From NCBI RefSeq assembly GCF_018143015.1, contig NC_054740.1, forward strand, positions 73,429,856 to 73,493,855: a DNA stretch of 64,000 nt, in the 5' to 3' direction. A program made the position numbers and the translations under genes. Below, in pieces: positions 14,961 to 25,853 of the stretch. The stretch is from Lytechinus variegatus (taxonomy: Eukaryota; Echinodermata; Echinoidea; Temnopleuroida; Toxopneustidae). A model generated the notes under the pieces. It made no database searches. It saw only the letters and a program-made list of their open reading frames with translations, and was not told the DNA's origin. Numbering within the stretch: position 1 is the first letter of the stretch; each line of letters begins with the position of its first letter.

Positions 14961-15928
14961 CCTGGTACCAACCAACTTAAAAATCCAAGGAAATGTGAAT
15001 GAGAAGAATATTCTCGAAGTGAACTCGAGCATTTGGAGCAATTCATTCGTAAACTTTACTGTAAATCTAAAGCATCTTTAAATTCCTGAATGGAATACTC
15101 AGGACGCAGATCGGTACAAGAGAACATAACCCAGGATCGCTGCCCTGTAAATTACATGGCCTATATATATCGCGTGTGTTTCTTATTCTTTCTTTGTGGT
15201 CATTTTGGGCGTTTGGACGTTTTTTTTTAGGGGAGGAGTGGTTCAGCCCCAACCACCCCCCCCCCAAAGAAAAAAAAATCGTCGTTGCTAAGTCTCTTGT
15301 GTAATTTTCGATGGAAACTTTCCCTTTGAAATGAAGACACCAGTATAATGATCAAATGATCATGATGAGTTTATGTTACGTAACGAATGGAGGCAATTAA
15401 TAACGATTAATTATACATATCATCTGTCATCCAACACGAAACAAATGGGCTTAAGATGTAGAACACTATTGAAGTGTGCTATCAAACCAGGAAATTCCTA
15501 ACAATTCACTTTTCAAACTCTACATAATAAAGGATAAGATGAAATTATACCAGGGGAAAGCAGGATCTTCGAATAACAAGTGATTATTAATGATTTCAAT
15601 ATTTCATTTGATGTTTCCAAAATGTACCATTTCCTTCCCGGGGTTTCCACAGTTCAAGCTTCATTTGATACAATCTGCATACTTGAATAACAATAAACTT
15701 TTATGGCGATATTAGGTGAAACCGTAGCCTAAATTCGAATTATAAAGCTTACTTTTATCGAATACTGGGCTAAATAAGATTTCTTCCATTTTTCGTGGTT
15801 ACATTTTTCAAACATGTAAAATGTATCAATTAATGCATTAAAATTCATATTTTTTTGTTTTTTCATATTCTTCTCATTTCACGTCTTAATTATTTTTGGC
15901 AAACTTTTGCAGCAGGATAAGAATGATT
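14961..15928. other. No gene seen
   Basis: Unique AT-rich sequence; C-run at 15256-15264. Nothing recognisable. Confidence 0.6.
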
Positions 15929-15932
15929 TTAA

Positions 15933-16458
15933 AGGTCAAGTCTACCCCAGGAAAATGTGGATTTGAATCAATAGAGAGGAATAAAACTAGCATAATGCTG
16001 AACATTTCATCAAAATCGGATGTAAACTTAAAAAGTTATGACATTTTAAAGTTTCGCTTATTTTTCACAAAACAGTTATATGCAAATCTCAATAACAAGC
16101 AAATAAGACAGTCGATGATGTCTCTCACTCATTATTTCTTGAATTATACAATATTTCATTTTTTACTTATTTGACAATAAAGGCGAACTTGACTGGAGCA
16201 TATAGTAATGAAACGATTCTAATTCCGCATGTTCAGGGATGAGTTTATCTTTGTTTCAATTGACAATGAGGAGAAAATTAGAATATTTCATATAATAAAA
16301 TACTAAAGAAATGGTGAGTGGGTAACGTCATCAGTTTCTTCATGCATCTGACTGTTTTGTGAAATTAAGCGAAACTTAAAAATTGCCATAACTTTCTTAT
16401 TTTTTAATCTGATTTTGATGAAATTTGCATGTGTTATGCTTGTTGGATTTTTGTTGGG
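15933..16458 (+). mobile_element. MITE family B copy, right end lost
   Basis: Left TTAA at 15929-15932 and terminus AGGTCAAGTCTACCCC. The arms are recognisable to about 16458. The right terminus is replaced by DNA carrying the end word CTGGATCCACCACTG (16484-16498). Confidence 0.85.
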
Positions 16459-16499
16459 GGCATGGGCCGGCTGTGTCCTCCCCTGGATCCACCACTGAC

Positions 16500-17038
16500 G
16501 CAGATCATGGAATAATGAATTGTTGTTCGGTGAAGTATGGAAGGATCCTGGTTGAATGAATGCAGCAATTTATTATTTACATCACCTATAATTACTCGTT
16601 ATCTTAATCATGATCACGTACATTTCACTGACCTAAACTTACATCGTTATTTCATTTTACATCAGAGATAATAAAAAAGAAAAATAACAAATGAAGAAAG
16701 GACCTTTGTTTTTTTTTCTTGATATGGGACAGGGAGACACAAATATTTCTATTCATTTACATTTCTATTATCTTTGTCGATGAGGTTATGCATTCCAATA
16801 AAAATATTTACAACGGAAAGCTCCTGTTGAAAGTAAAGAAGACAGGAAATTCTTGTTTTTGTATGAAATCTTCATCCTTTCTTAACAGTCATTGTAAGGG
16901 AAGCGTAGGTTTTAAAATAGATTGATTTCCGACCATTAGCTCGGTATTGTAATAAAAGGTTGGGACCACAGTCTAGCCATCTTAACAATCAGAAACAATT
17001 CAAATACATTCCTTCATGTATACTTACATCTTCATTGA
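16500..17038. other. No gene seen
   Basis: Unique AT-rich sequence between two damaged MITEs; the 68-codon frame at 16719-16925 has no recognisable features. Confidence 0.55.
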
Positions 17039-17513
17039 ATTTTTAAAGCAAAATACCGAAAATTTCATCAAAATCCGATAACAAATAAAAAAGTTATTGA
17101 ATTTTAAATTTCAGCAATATTTTGTGACAGTCATCATGAATATTCAGTAGGTGGGCTGATGATGTCATATCTCCACTTGTTCTTTTGTATTTTACTATAT
17201 GAAATTAGGTTTATTCAATTTTTTTCCTCCAAGAACTAGAAAAATTGGATTGACAACTGATTTAGTGCATTAGATATTTATTGCTGCAACTTATTTCAAT
17301 ATAAGGGAGACATATTATTCACACAAGTATGAAATAATATGATTTTATGCAATAACATAAGAAAACGAAACGTGTAGATGTGACATCATCAGCCCACCTA
17401 ATGAATATTTATAATGACCGTTTTCACAATATATTGCTAAATTTTAAAACTTTAATAACTTTATTATTTGTTATCCGATTTTGATTAATTTTCAGCATTT
17501 TGCTTAGTGAATT
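17039..17513 (+). mobile_element. MITE family C, both termini missing
   Basis: Matches 5330-5815 across both arms, including GTGGGCTGATGATGTCATAT and TTATTTGTTATCCGATTTTG. It lacks the outer 50 bp or so on each side and is fused to a family B fragment. Confidence 0.82.
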
Positions 17514-17991
17514 AGAAAGTTCTAACATTTTAAAGTTCCTTTTCATTTCACAAGACAGTTATGCACATCTCGGTCGGTATGCAGAACTGATGACATCTCT
17601 CACTCACTATTTCTTTTATGTGAACAAAAAAAAACAAATTCTCGTCATTGTCATGTGAAATGAAGTTTCATTCCTCCCTGAACACGTAGAATTCCATTAT
17701 TTTAACATTTTGTGCTTCGGGCAAGGAGGTCCTAATCGTCAAATTCGTAAAAATTTAAATATTGTGTAATTCAAACAATAAAAAACAAAAGAAATAGTGA
17801 GTGAGTGACATCATCCACTCTCCCATTTGGATGTAACTGGCTCGTTCATATAACTATTTTGTTAAAAATAAGCAAAACTTCGAAATATCATAACTTTCTT
17901 ATTTCCAATTTTGATGAAATTTTCAGCATTGTGCTTGTCTGATTTATCTCTATTGATTCAAATCAATATTTTTCTGAAGTGGACTTGACCT
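17514..17991 (+). mobile_element. MITE family B copy, left end lost, fused to family C
   Basis: The right terminus GGACTTGACCT is followed by TTAA at 17992-17995. The left arm starts abruptly inside the module (GAAAGTTCTAACATTTTAAAG). It is joined without a TTAA to a family C segment at 17039-17513. Confidence 0.82.
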
Positions 17992-17995
17992 TTAA

Positions 17996-19747
17996 TGAAT
18001 TGTTTGCGGAAGATCTCCCACTATTAATGGTTTTGTCCCCCCCCCCTTATTTTATATTCTTTTCCCATATTTCCTTTTTTGACGCTGCAAATGAAGGGCG
18101 AAAGGGAGAAGCTGCCCCCCCCCCTCCCCGGATTCTGTTATGATGTACAATTTCAACTATTGTTAAGCCTATTCACCTTTTCTTACAATAATGAGGGAAG
18201 TGTACTGGACTTTATAGGCTCATACTTTGGATTGAAAAGGGCCCGGAAAAGGGAAAAGAAAGAAAATTCCAAATTTGCATGCCTCAATTTTGTTTAGACA
18301 TGTGGAAGCACTTTGTGAAGACAAACTAACCCAAGGACCCCTTTGGTCATTCTTTATGTTGATCTTTTCGTGGACCTTTCCCTCTTAAGCGCGAAGTTCA
18401 GATTTCTATTTCATATTTTCTTAAGAGGTACAGAAAAACATAATAATGGCTTCACAAATGGACTGCAACGGTATCTAGGGTTTTTGTTCTTGTTGTTTGT
18501 TTAGGTTGATACCACAAGAAAGTATTGTTTTGGGATGACCATTGGTCCGATCACTGTCTTAACATGCTTAAGATTGGCCGGACAGAGTGGTGATGAAAGA
18601 CGTTTGTCAGAGGAAGTAAGTGATGAGTGACCCGGTCAGCAATGGTCAACGGCCTCCCTGATGTCCGGAATGTCGCCAGCTGGGTAAAAGAAACCTTTTG
18701 TTAGAATACTAATGTACCGGCCTTCTAGACCTCATACTGGTTTCCTTCACTATACCCTGGACTGATATAATTTTAATTTTCTAGCACCGGTCAAACAGGA
18801 AGGGCGCAAAGCAGACGATTGCTAGGGTCAAGGGCATTTTCGCGCCTAGCAAAATGAACTACCCCTCCAAAACATGACTAAATTGTAAGGTAAGCTGGGA
18901 GGGGGCCCCAGATCGACGACAGAACAATAGTGCAACCGACCCTTCTTCTCCGTAAAAAAATTAACAAAGGTTGTGGAAAATGTGGTATTGATATTTCCCA
19001 GACAGGCCTGCAGATGGAAAATTTGAAATTTGTCACTTGGAAAAAAAGGGAAAAGCAAAATTGTTGGTATCAAATGAACTGATAAGTCGACTCAGAGCTA
19101 CAGCAAAAATGTATCCCTGCAAATGCATATTGGTAAGACTTGCAGATAAAACCAATTCAGCACATTGATATGCTTTCGTTTTTCATGGGGCAGTCAATAA
19201 TATCGTCGTTCACATAAAAATACTCATAGTTTCATTTGTCAAATAGTACCCTCTTCATTCTATCTACCCGTTTAACAGGATAAACTTTCTAACGTAAGCT
19301 TCCTAATCCATGTAATCAAGAAATTCTAGATCGCACAAAAGTAATGGCCAGTATTGGAAAAATGGAACATGATAAATTATATACATTATGAGAAAAAAAT
19401 ACTTTCCCCCTCATTTCAAGAAGCGCCCTTTCCTGATTGTAATTTGTTGGCGTTTCTTTACACCGTTATAAATAAGTCCTCCGCCCCCTCCCCTGGATAC
19501 TGGCCAGCATGATTTTATTCACGGCTACTACTAAAGTACCTCTAACTCTCCAAACTGATATTCTGTGCCAGCAGCCCTATGAAATCATGACATCAAAATT
19601 TGTTTGAAAATTTGTAATATCTAAAGTGATCTAGAAGCTTGGGTTCTCTTGGGATTACGTTTCATTTCCCTTCGGAAAAATCTAATCGTTTTCCAAGCGA
19701 AATAACATTTATGAACTGCAGCACTTAGTTTCATATATACCGGTATA
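17996..19747. other. No gene seen
   Basis: Unique sequence with C-runs at 18038-18046 and 18114-18125. No supported exon. Confidence 0.6.
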
Positions 19748-20029
19748 GGCCCGTATTCTGAAGTCGGTTTTAAAGTTGTGCTTTGAGTATGGATAGCATT
19801 TTTTTTTTACATAAGTCACTAACAGTAGAGATATCATATTTCAGCTCATTTGGCTGTCAAATCATTCATAATTGTCTGGGAAGTATAAATATACGATTGT
19901 CTTCACCATCGATGAATGAGGAAAGAGCACAGTAAACATAAGACACATACGTCCTAAGAAAAATATGAAACTTTTGGCTTTCCATAATTTAAGCACATGC
20001 AGAGTAAACCTGACTTCAGAATACGGGCC
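19748..20029 (-). mobile_element. Palindromic MITE (GGCCCGTATTCTGAAGTC family), copy 2
   Basis: Same ends and centre as 8610-8929 (ATTGTCTTCACCATCGATGA), opposite orientation. Confidence 0.85.
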
Positions 20030-20098
20030 ACGTTGTTCAACTAAAAAAAAAAAGAAAGTTATCAAGTATAAACTGTAACTACCACATCAATGATGTGG

Positions 20099-21381
20099 AG
20101 CTCATCCGGCATCTCGCAACGAAATTTAGCACAATTTTAATTTCAGCCCAGTTGACACTGTAGTGAATCATATTGGTGACATAAATTGAGGATATAGAAT
20201 TGAAATTGATGAAGAAATGACATAGAAACATTTTTTGTGATCTATGAATAAATTTCATATAAATTAAGTACAAATAACTTTCTAGTCAAAATCTCTTAAC
20301 TCTGTGTAGAAACTTGGTAAACCTCATGTAGCTCTCAGATTGAACAAAAATAATAAAAATCAATCAAGAAATGAATAAGTAATTTTTGTGAGTTTTGAAA
20401 ATATATGAATAAATTAGCATATTTAATGAATTTCAAAATTCTGTGTTAAAACTTTGTATCACCACCTCAAGCTATCATATAAAGCAAACAAAATTGAAAT
20501 TGATCAACAAATGAAGAAGAAAAAACATTTTTGGGGTGATTTATGAATAAATTTTGCATAAATTAGCATAAATAATTTTCCAGACAAAATTTCAAAATTT
20601 TATGTACACGTTTGGTGAGCCTCATGCAGCTCTACCATATGGAAAAAAAAATCAAAATCTGTCAACAAATAAAGAAGAAGAATCATTTTCTGTGATTTAT
20701 GAATAAATTTCACATAAATTAGCATAAACAATTTTCTCCTGAAAATTTCAAAACTCTGACAAAGTTTGGTGAACCTCATAAAGTTCTACCAGATGGAAGA
20801 AAGAAAATCAAAATCGGTCAACAATTAAAGAAGAAAAAGCATTTTATGTAAAAAAAAATAAAAATATGAATAAATTGATTTCGCATAAATTTGCATAAAA
20901 ATTGTTCTCGTCAAAGTTTCGAAATTCTGTGTACAAATTTGGTGAACCTCATGAAGTTCTACCAGATGGAAAAAAAAATCAAAATCGGTCACAAATAAAG
21001 AAGAAGCATTTCATTGAATTTTTAAAAGTATGCATACATTAGCATAAAATTGTTCTGATCAAAATTTCAAAATTCTGTGTAGAAGTTGGTGAACCTCGTG
21101 AAGCTCTACCAGATGGAAGCAAAAAATTCAAAATCGGTCAACAAATAAAAAAGAAGAAGCATTTTTTGTGAATTTTGAAAAATGCGCATATATAATGAAT
21201 TTAAAAATTCTGTGTAGAGGTTTTGAATCCCCCACCTAGTGCTATCATATAAAGCAAACAGAATTGAAATCGGACTTGAAATGGCGAAGAAGTAGCATTT
21301 TGAAATTTTGGACGGACGACAGACGACGGACGACGGGCGCCACGCCATAAGCTCATCTTGCCCTTCGGGCCGGATGAGCTA
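20099..21381 (+). mobile_element. Element of about 1.28 kb with GAGCTCATCCGGC ends and internal repeats
   Basis: Inverted ends GAGCTCATCCGGC and GCCGGATGAGCT. The interior is about seven to eight units of about 140-170 bp. Each carries GAATAAATTT(C/T)GCATAAATTAGCATA-type sequence, a GGTGAACCTCATG(A/C)AGCTCTACC-type word and ATCAAAATCGGTCAACAAAT. It ends with a GAC-rich run (GACGGACGACAGACGACGG) and GCCCTTCGGGCC. No transposase frame. Confidence 0.78.
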
Positions 21382-21387
21382 AAAACT

Positions 21388-21590
21388 GTGGTGTTAACCG
21401 GTGTACATAGATGACCACACTGGTTATTTTACACCGATGTTGAATTGACAGTGTTAGTTTGACACCTATAGGTGTTACTTTGACACTCTTTGGTGTTATG
21501 TTCATTCTCTATGGTTTAATTTAACACCTGCAGGGTGTGGTCCTTTATTAACACCAATTGATGTCAGTTTTAACACCACAGTTTTTAGAG
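21388..21590 (+). mobile_element. Palindromic MITE rich in GGTGTTA (family G), copy 1
   Basis: Inverted ends ACTGTGGTGTTAACCGG and TTTTAACACCACAGT, with repeated internal TAACACC/GGTGTTA words and GGTGTGGTCCT. Lies directly after the 20.1-21.4 kb element. Confidence 0.83.
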
Positions 21591-21722
21591 TGTACCAAAT
21601 TATTATTATACATCCAAAAGAATGAAGTGCTGACTCTTACAGAGCTTGTATAGTGACTGCACTTAGGAGAAAAGTTTTTTTTTTCATTTCAAATTTGAAT
21701 TACTAAAATCAGCACTCTGGAG

Positions 21723-21889
21723 GGGGGGGGGCGTTTCATGAAAGGACTTGTCGGACGTTTTATCCGACAAGTCCCATTTTATCCGACAGTTACCATAGTA
21801 ACAGTACCTCTCAGCCAATCAACGTCAGAGAAAGATGTCAGATCTGACAACTTGTCGGATGAAAATGTTGATGAAACACTCCCCAGAAG
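21723..21889. mobile_element. Palindromic MITE (GTTTCATGAAAGGACTTGTCGGA type)
   Basis: Ends GGGGGGGCGTTTCATGAAAG and GATGAAACACTCCCC. ACTTGTCGGA and TCCGACAAGT are repeated in both arms. A short open frame across it is an artefact. Confidence 0.75.
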
Positions 21890-22093
21890 TGCAGTCACTG
21901 TAAGTGCTAAATTAGTGGCACTTTATTTAAGTGTATATTCCAGAGGATCCATAACATTGCTTTTAGTGGACCCCTTCATTTTCCAGATATTCTATTTTAT
22001 ACTGCTTTTCTATTAAATGTAAATCATTTTATCTATATATGATTTATATTACTTTGTATTATTTGTTTCCATGATATGAAATAAAGAATTTAA

Positions 22094-22572
22094 AGGGGAA
22101 GTTCACCGTGAAGAAAAGTCTGTTGTAAAAATAGCAAAGAAAAAAAGTAAGGAAAATCCGTTAACTATTAAGAAAGTTATTAGAATTCAATTTTTGGATT
22201 TGTGACGTCATAAACAAGCAGCTGCCCCATGTTATGTTATGTTAAAATAAATAATTTTCAATTTTCTATTGGTTCGTGAAGACTTATTTTTGCTTTCTTG
22301 TTAGGAACGGGTGTGGAATGATTTGTCTTATAATATACAGAAGGCACTGACAGTAAACGCCATTTTCAGTTTCTGAGAAAATGACATTTCATTGATTTTT
22401 TATCCATGCAATATGTAGGAAAGTTGCTTGCATGTATGACGTCACAAATCAAATAATCAAAATTCTAATAACTTTTTTTCATTCTTTGATGGATTTTTCT
22501 CAAAACTTCGGCAATATTTTTGTTTAATCTTTTTTTTACATTAAACATTTTGTCAGGGTAACTTCCCCGGTT
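22094..22572 (+). mobile_element. MITE family D, copy 2
   Basis: Left TTAA at 22090-22093 and terminus AGGGGAAGTTCACC. The right end is CAGGGTAACTTCCCC without a TTAA. Both arms contain GTGACGTCATA or its complement, and AGAAAGTTATTAGAATT or its complement. Confidence 0.85.
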
Positions 22573-22601
22573 CGGTACCCCTATAGGGTTCATTCACGTG
22601 G

Positions 22602-22890
22602 AACGTTGTGGCCCAGTGGATTAGTCTTCGGACTTTGAAACAGAGGGTTGTGGGTTCGAATCCCAGCCATGGTGTAATTTACTTCAGCAAGAAACTGATC
22701 CACAACGTGCTGCACTCAACCAAGGTGAGGTAAATGGGTACAGGTAGGAAGTAATTCCTTAAAAAAGCTGTGTGCACTATGAACATGATGAACGCTTAGC
22801 TTAGCCGGGTAATATAGGAGCGCCTTGAGCATCTAAGGTGGATATGTGCGCAATACAAATACCCTATATTATTATTATTTTTCATTATTA
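22602..22890 (+). mobile_element. tRNA-derived SINE (full length-like)
   Basis: The head has an A-box-like TGGCCCAGTGG and a B box GGTTCGAATCC within about 75 nt. The cloverleaf does not close properly. A tRNA-unrelated body of about 200 bp and an ATT-rich tail (to about 22880) follow, the classical SINE layout. It lies right after a TTAA-type MITE copy. Confidence 0.75.
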
Positions 22891-23321
22891 GGAGCCATCG
22901 ATAGACCAGCAACGCTGCACTATGATTGGTACTGCAGTGTAGGTTTATCCTCACGTTCAAGTTTATTTTGTATTGTTATTGGTATTGTTACATTTTTTAA
23001 TGGAAAATTCAAATCTAATAAAATCTGAAGATTTGTTCTTCCCGAAATAAAATAAGGTTCGGCATTCAGAAGGGTAATTGGTATACATCCGAAACAAAAT
23101 AAGATTCCCTATTCAAGGGGAAGGGTCTCGATGTTCCAAGTATATGGTTCGTATACTTGGAAAGCACACTTTGTTTCATGTACTGAGGATTTTTTTATAT
23201 TCTTTTCTCTTTAAAAATGCAAAAAAAATATGGAAATTTGTTATTTAACTGTTCATAGAGGCATATTAAATTGCTCGATCAAAACGAAAGAAAATAAAAC
23301 CATCATTTCTCTTCCCATTAA

Positions 23322-23905
23322 AGGAGAATGAAACCATTGGAACAAGATAGCTTGTGTGAAAACAGAAAAATCAAAGAAACAGATCAACTTAAAGTTTGAG
23401 AAAAATCGGACAAATAATGAGAAAGTTATGAGCATTTGAATATTGCGATCACTAATGCTATGGAGATAGCAAATTGGCAATGCGACAAAGATGTGTAATG
23501 TCACTTTTGAACAACTCTCTCATTACTTTAGTATTTATTTCACGAGAATTGCCTCTTTTATCACATCTATCCATAAATAATGTGTTCTTTTTACATGAGG
23601 GCATGTAATACATATTTTTTAAGAATACATAATGGATAAAGAGTTTGTATCATCATAAGAAAAAACAAAAAGAGACATTTTGAGGGTATTTTATAGTCCA
23701 CCAAAGGGGAAGTTGTTCATCAGTGACATCACACATCCTTGTCGCATTGCCAAAGTGAGGATCACCATAGCATTAGTGATTGCAATATTCAAATGCTCAT
23801 AACTTTCTCACTATTTGTCCGATTTTTCTCAAACTTTCTTTATTCTTATTCTTTGATTTTTCAGTTTCTACACAAGCCTATTTGTTCCAAAGGTTTCATT
23901 CCCCT
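23322..23905 (+). mobile_element. MITE family A, copy 1 (TTAA-flanked, long inverted repeats)
   Basis: 584 bp between TTAA at 23318-23321 and TTAA at 23906-23909. Termini are AGGAGAATGAAACC and GGTTTCATTCCCCT. Inverted arms of about 200 bp flank a centre of about 160 bp. Each arm holds AAAAATCGGACAAATAATGA, a GAAAGTTATGAGCATTTG segment and a TGACATCA or TGTCAC box. Same orientation as the copy at 61109. Confidence 0.93.
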
Positions 23906-23909
23906 TTAA

Positions 23910-25386
23910 ATATCTTTATAAGATGGGGCGCTGATTAGTTTCTCAAAAGGGTCAACGCAACTATTATCATTAATCATAAATAATGTTATAATTTAAAAAA
24001 AAGCGATAACATCCACGACATTTCAGTCCATCCCGACGCTGACCGCGGAGCTCCTTTCTTTAGGTTAGCTTTTCTTCATTTCTTATCGAAGGATTCAGGG
24101 CAGTTAATCGATTTACGATCTTTCATTTTTTTCAAAATTCCCTGGTGACGTTAGAATTTCCAGAACAATATCCGGGTCAAAGGTCATGGATCAACATGGA
24201 GCTTGAAAATGCTATGGATCCTATATAGTTCCAGTAGAATCCATGGTAATGCATATCCTCGAGCTAGTCAATGACTCGCTAAATTCCTAAACAAAAACCG
24301 TATGTCCGCGTTCTAGTTTCTGACTAAGTATCTGAATTTCCTTTTTCTCGAGCCAGAACCCTGTGAGAGTTACCATACCCCCCCCCCCCAAAAAAAAAAA
24401 AATCGAGAACAGCGAAATAAAATAAACTGACAAAATAAAAAATAAAACAAAAACAAAACAGAACAAAATAAACATATCAGTAGAACGGCACGACCAGGGA
24501 TGTGTGTGTGTGGGGGGGGGGCTTGCGGCTTGGGATATCCAATCTCAGAAACTTTCAAAATTTAATGAATTAAAGTTTTCTCGATAACTGTCCTTTTAAA
24601 AGGAGGTGTAACTTGATGCGAGGGTGTGTGTTTATATGGATTTGTTGTCGTCGAGTGGGCCCACGGAGATCTGTATCTGGGAATGGGTCCTAACTTGTGG
24701 AATATTGCAGTGATTTCCATCTTTGTTGTGGGAGGTGGGGGAGATGATAATGGCAAATTAGTATATGTATGTACATGTATTCAAAGGGTTTGTTATCATC
24801 CCCTAGAAACATCTAAAACAGTTGGTTTAAACCTCTGACCTCATTTTGGCTTCCAAGTCATCACGGCTGAACTTGGATTTGCCCAAATCGCCGCTGGTTG
24901 TGATGCGTGTCAACTTTCTCTCTCTCGCATCATAATTCGCTTTCTTGTCAAGGCGATAATTGGATGCAAACTTTGGGGTGCCTAAAATCAGCCACGGGCA
25001 CTGTCGGATGACAACCGTTTGATACCTTGGAGTGGGACCACTGACGGCTTATGAAAAACATAGGATTAAATGATGTACACGATGCTGTTTTTTTTTAATC
25101 TATGGAGGCACAAGGGCGGCCGACCAGACATGTCCAGGATTTCATATTGAAGGGGGGGGGGGGTGGGCAGAGAGCTTATCAATTTTGTTTTATCGGAGTC
25201 GGAATTGTGTTGGCCAAATAATGGGGTTGACCGCGCCTGCGCACTGACCATTTTTCGTTGACATTGGATTTAACAACAGCAGCAAAAATTGAATTGCCTT
25301 ATACTGTTTCATAAATGTACGGAATTATTATATGATGTGAAAAAGTCATGTAAAAAAATCATGCATCATTATTTACTTACTATCTA
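23910..25386. other. No gene seen
   Basis: C/A run at 24379-24402, G-runs at 24512 and 25152. Slightly GC-richer near 24840-25060, but no exon can be defended. Confidence 0.55.
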
Positions 25387-25430
25387 TGGCCCGTATTTTG
25401 ACGTCTGGTTTAATCCAAACTTTTGTCTAA
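25387..25430 (+). mobile_element. Fragment of the GGCCCGTATTCTGAAGTC MITE family
   Basis: Only one terminus is seen (GGCCCGTATTTTGACGTC followed by TGGTTTAA); no partner end found downstream. Confidence 0.55.
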
Positions 25431-25512
25431 TGTTGTGGATTAGCTACGGCTAGCCAATTGTAATACAAATCTGTGTTATTTCAATTCATCAACTCAAGTG
25501 GTACACCCTGGT

Positions 25513-25571
25513 CTTAGTTGGGATCCAATCGTAGGACCTGTTATTTTGTCAACACGTTTTACAGCTGCGCC
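25513..25571 (+). repeat. Direct repeat, left unit, flanking MITE G copy 2
   Basis: Contains GATCCAATCGTAGGACCTGT and TTTTGTCAACACGTTTTACA; repeated at 25795-25853 with a handful of changes. Confidence 0.88.
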
Positions 25572-25582
25572 CACACAACAAA

Positions 25583-25794
25583 AAGTGCAGGTGTTAACCG
25601 GTGTACATAGAGGACCATACCAGTTATTTTACACCGGTGTTAAATTAGTGGTGTTAGTTTTACACTTATAGGTGTTGTTACAACACCTATGGTTGTTACA
25701 TTTGGTGACATGTTTAATCTCTAGGGTGTTATTTTAACACCTCAGGGTGTGGTCCTCTATTAACACCAATTGGTGTCAGTTTTAACACCACAGT
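25583..25794 (+). mobile_element. Palindromic MITE family G, copy 2
   Basis: Same layout as 21388-21590, including GGTGTTAACCGGTGTACATA and GTGGTCCTCTATTAACACC. It is bracketed by a direct repeat of about 58 bp. Confidence 0.87.
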
Positions 25795-25853
25795 TTAGTT
25801 ATGATCCAATCGTAGGACCTGTGGTTTTGTCAACACGTTTTGCAGCTGCGCCA
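25795..25853 (+). repeat. Direct repeat, right unit, flanking MITE G copy 2
   Basis: Partner of 25513-25571; contains GATCCAATCGTAGGACCTGT and ends GCAGCTGCGCCA. Confidence 0.88.

Noticed and set aside
22602..22680. Apparent tRNA gene
   Set aside because: Has A and B boxes but no good acceptor stem, and is followed by a SINE body and ATT-rich tail.
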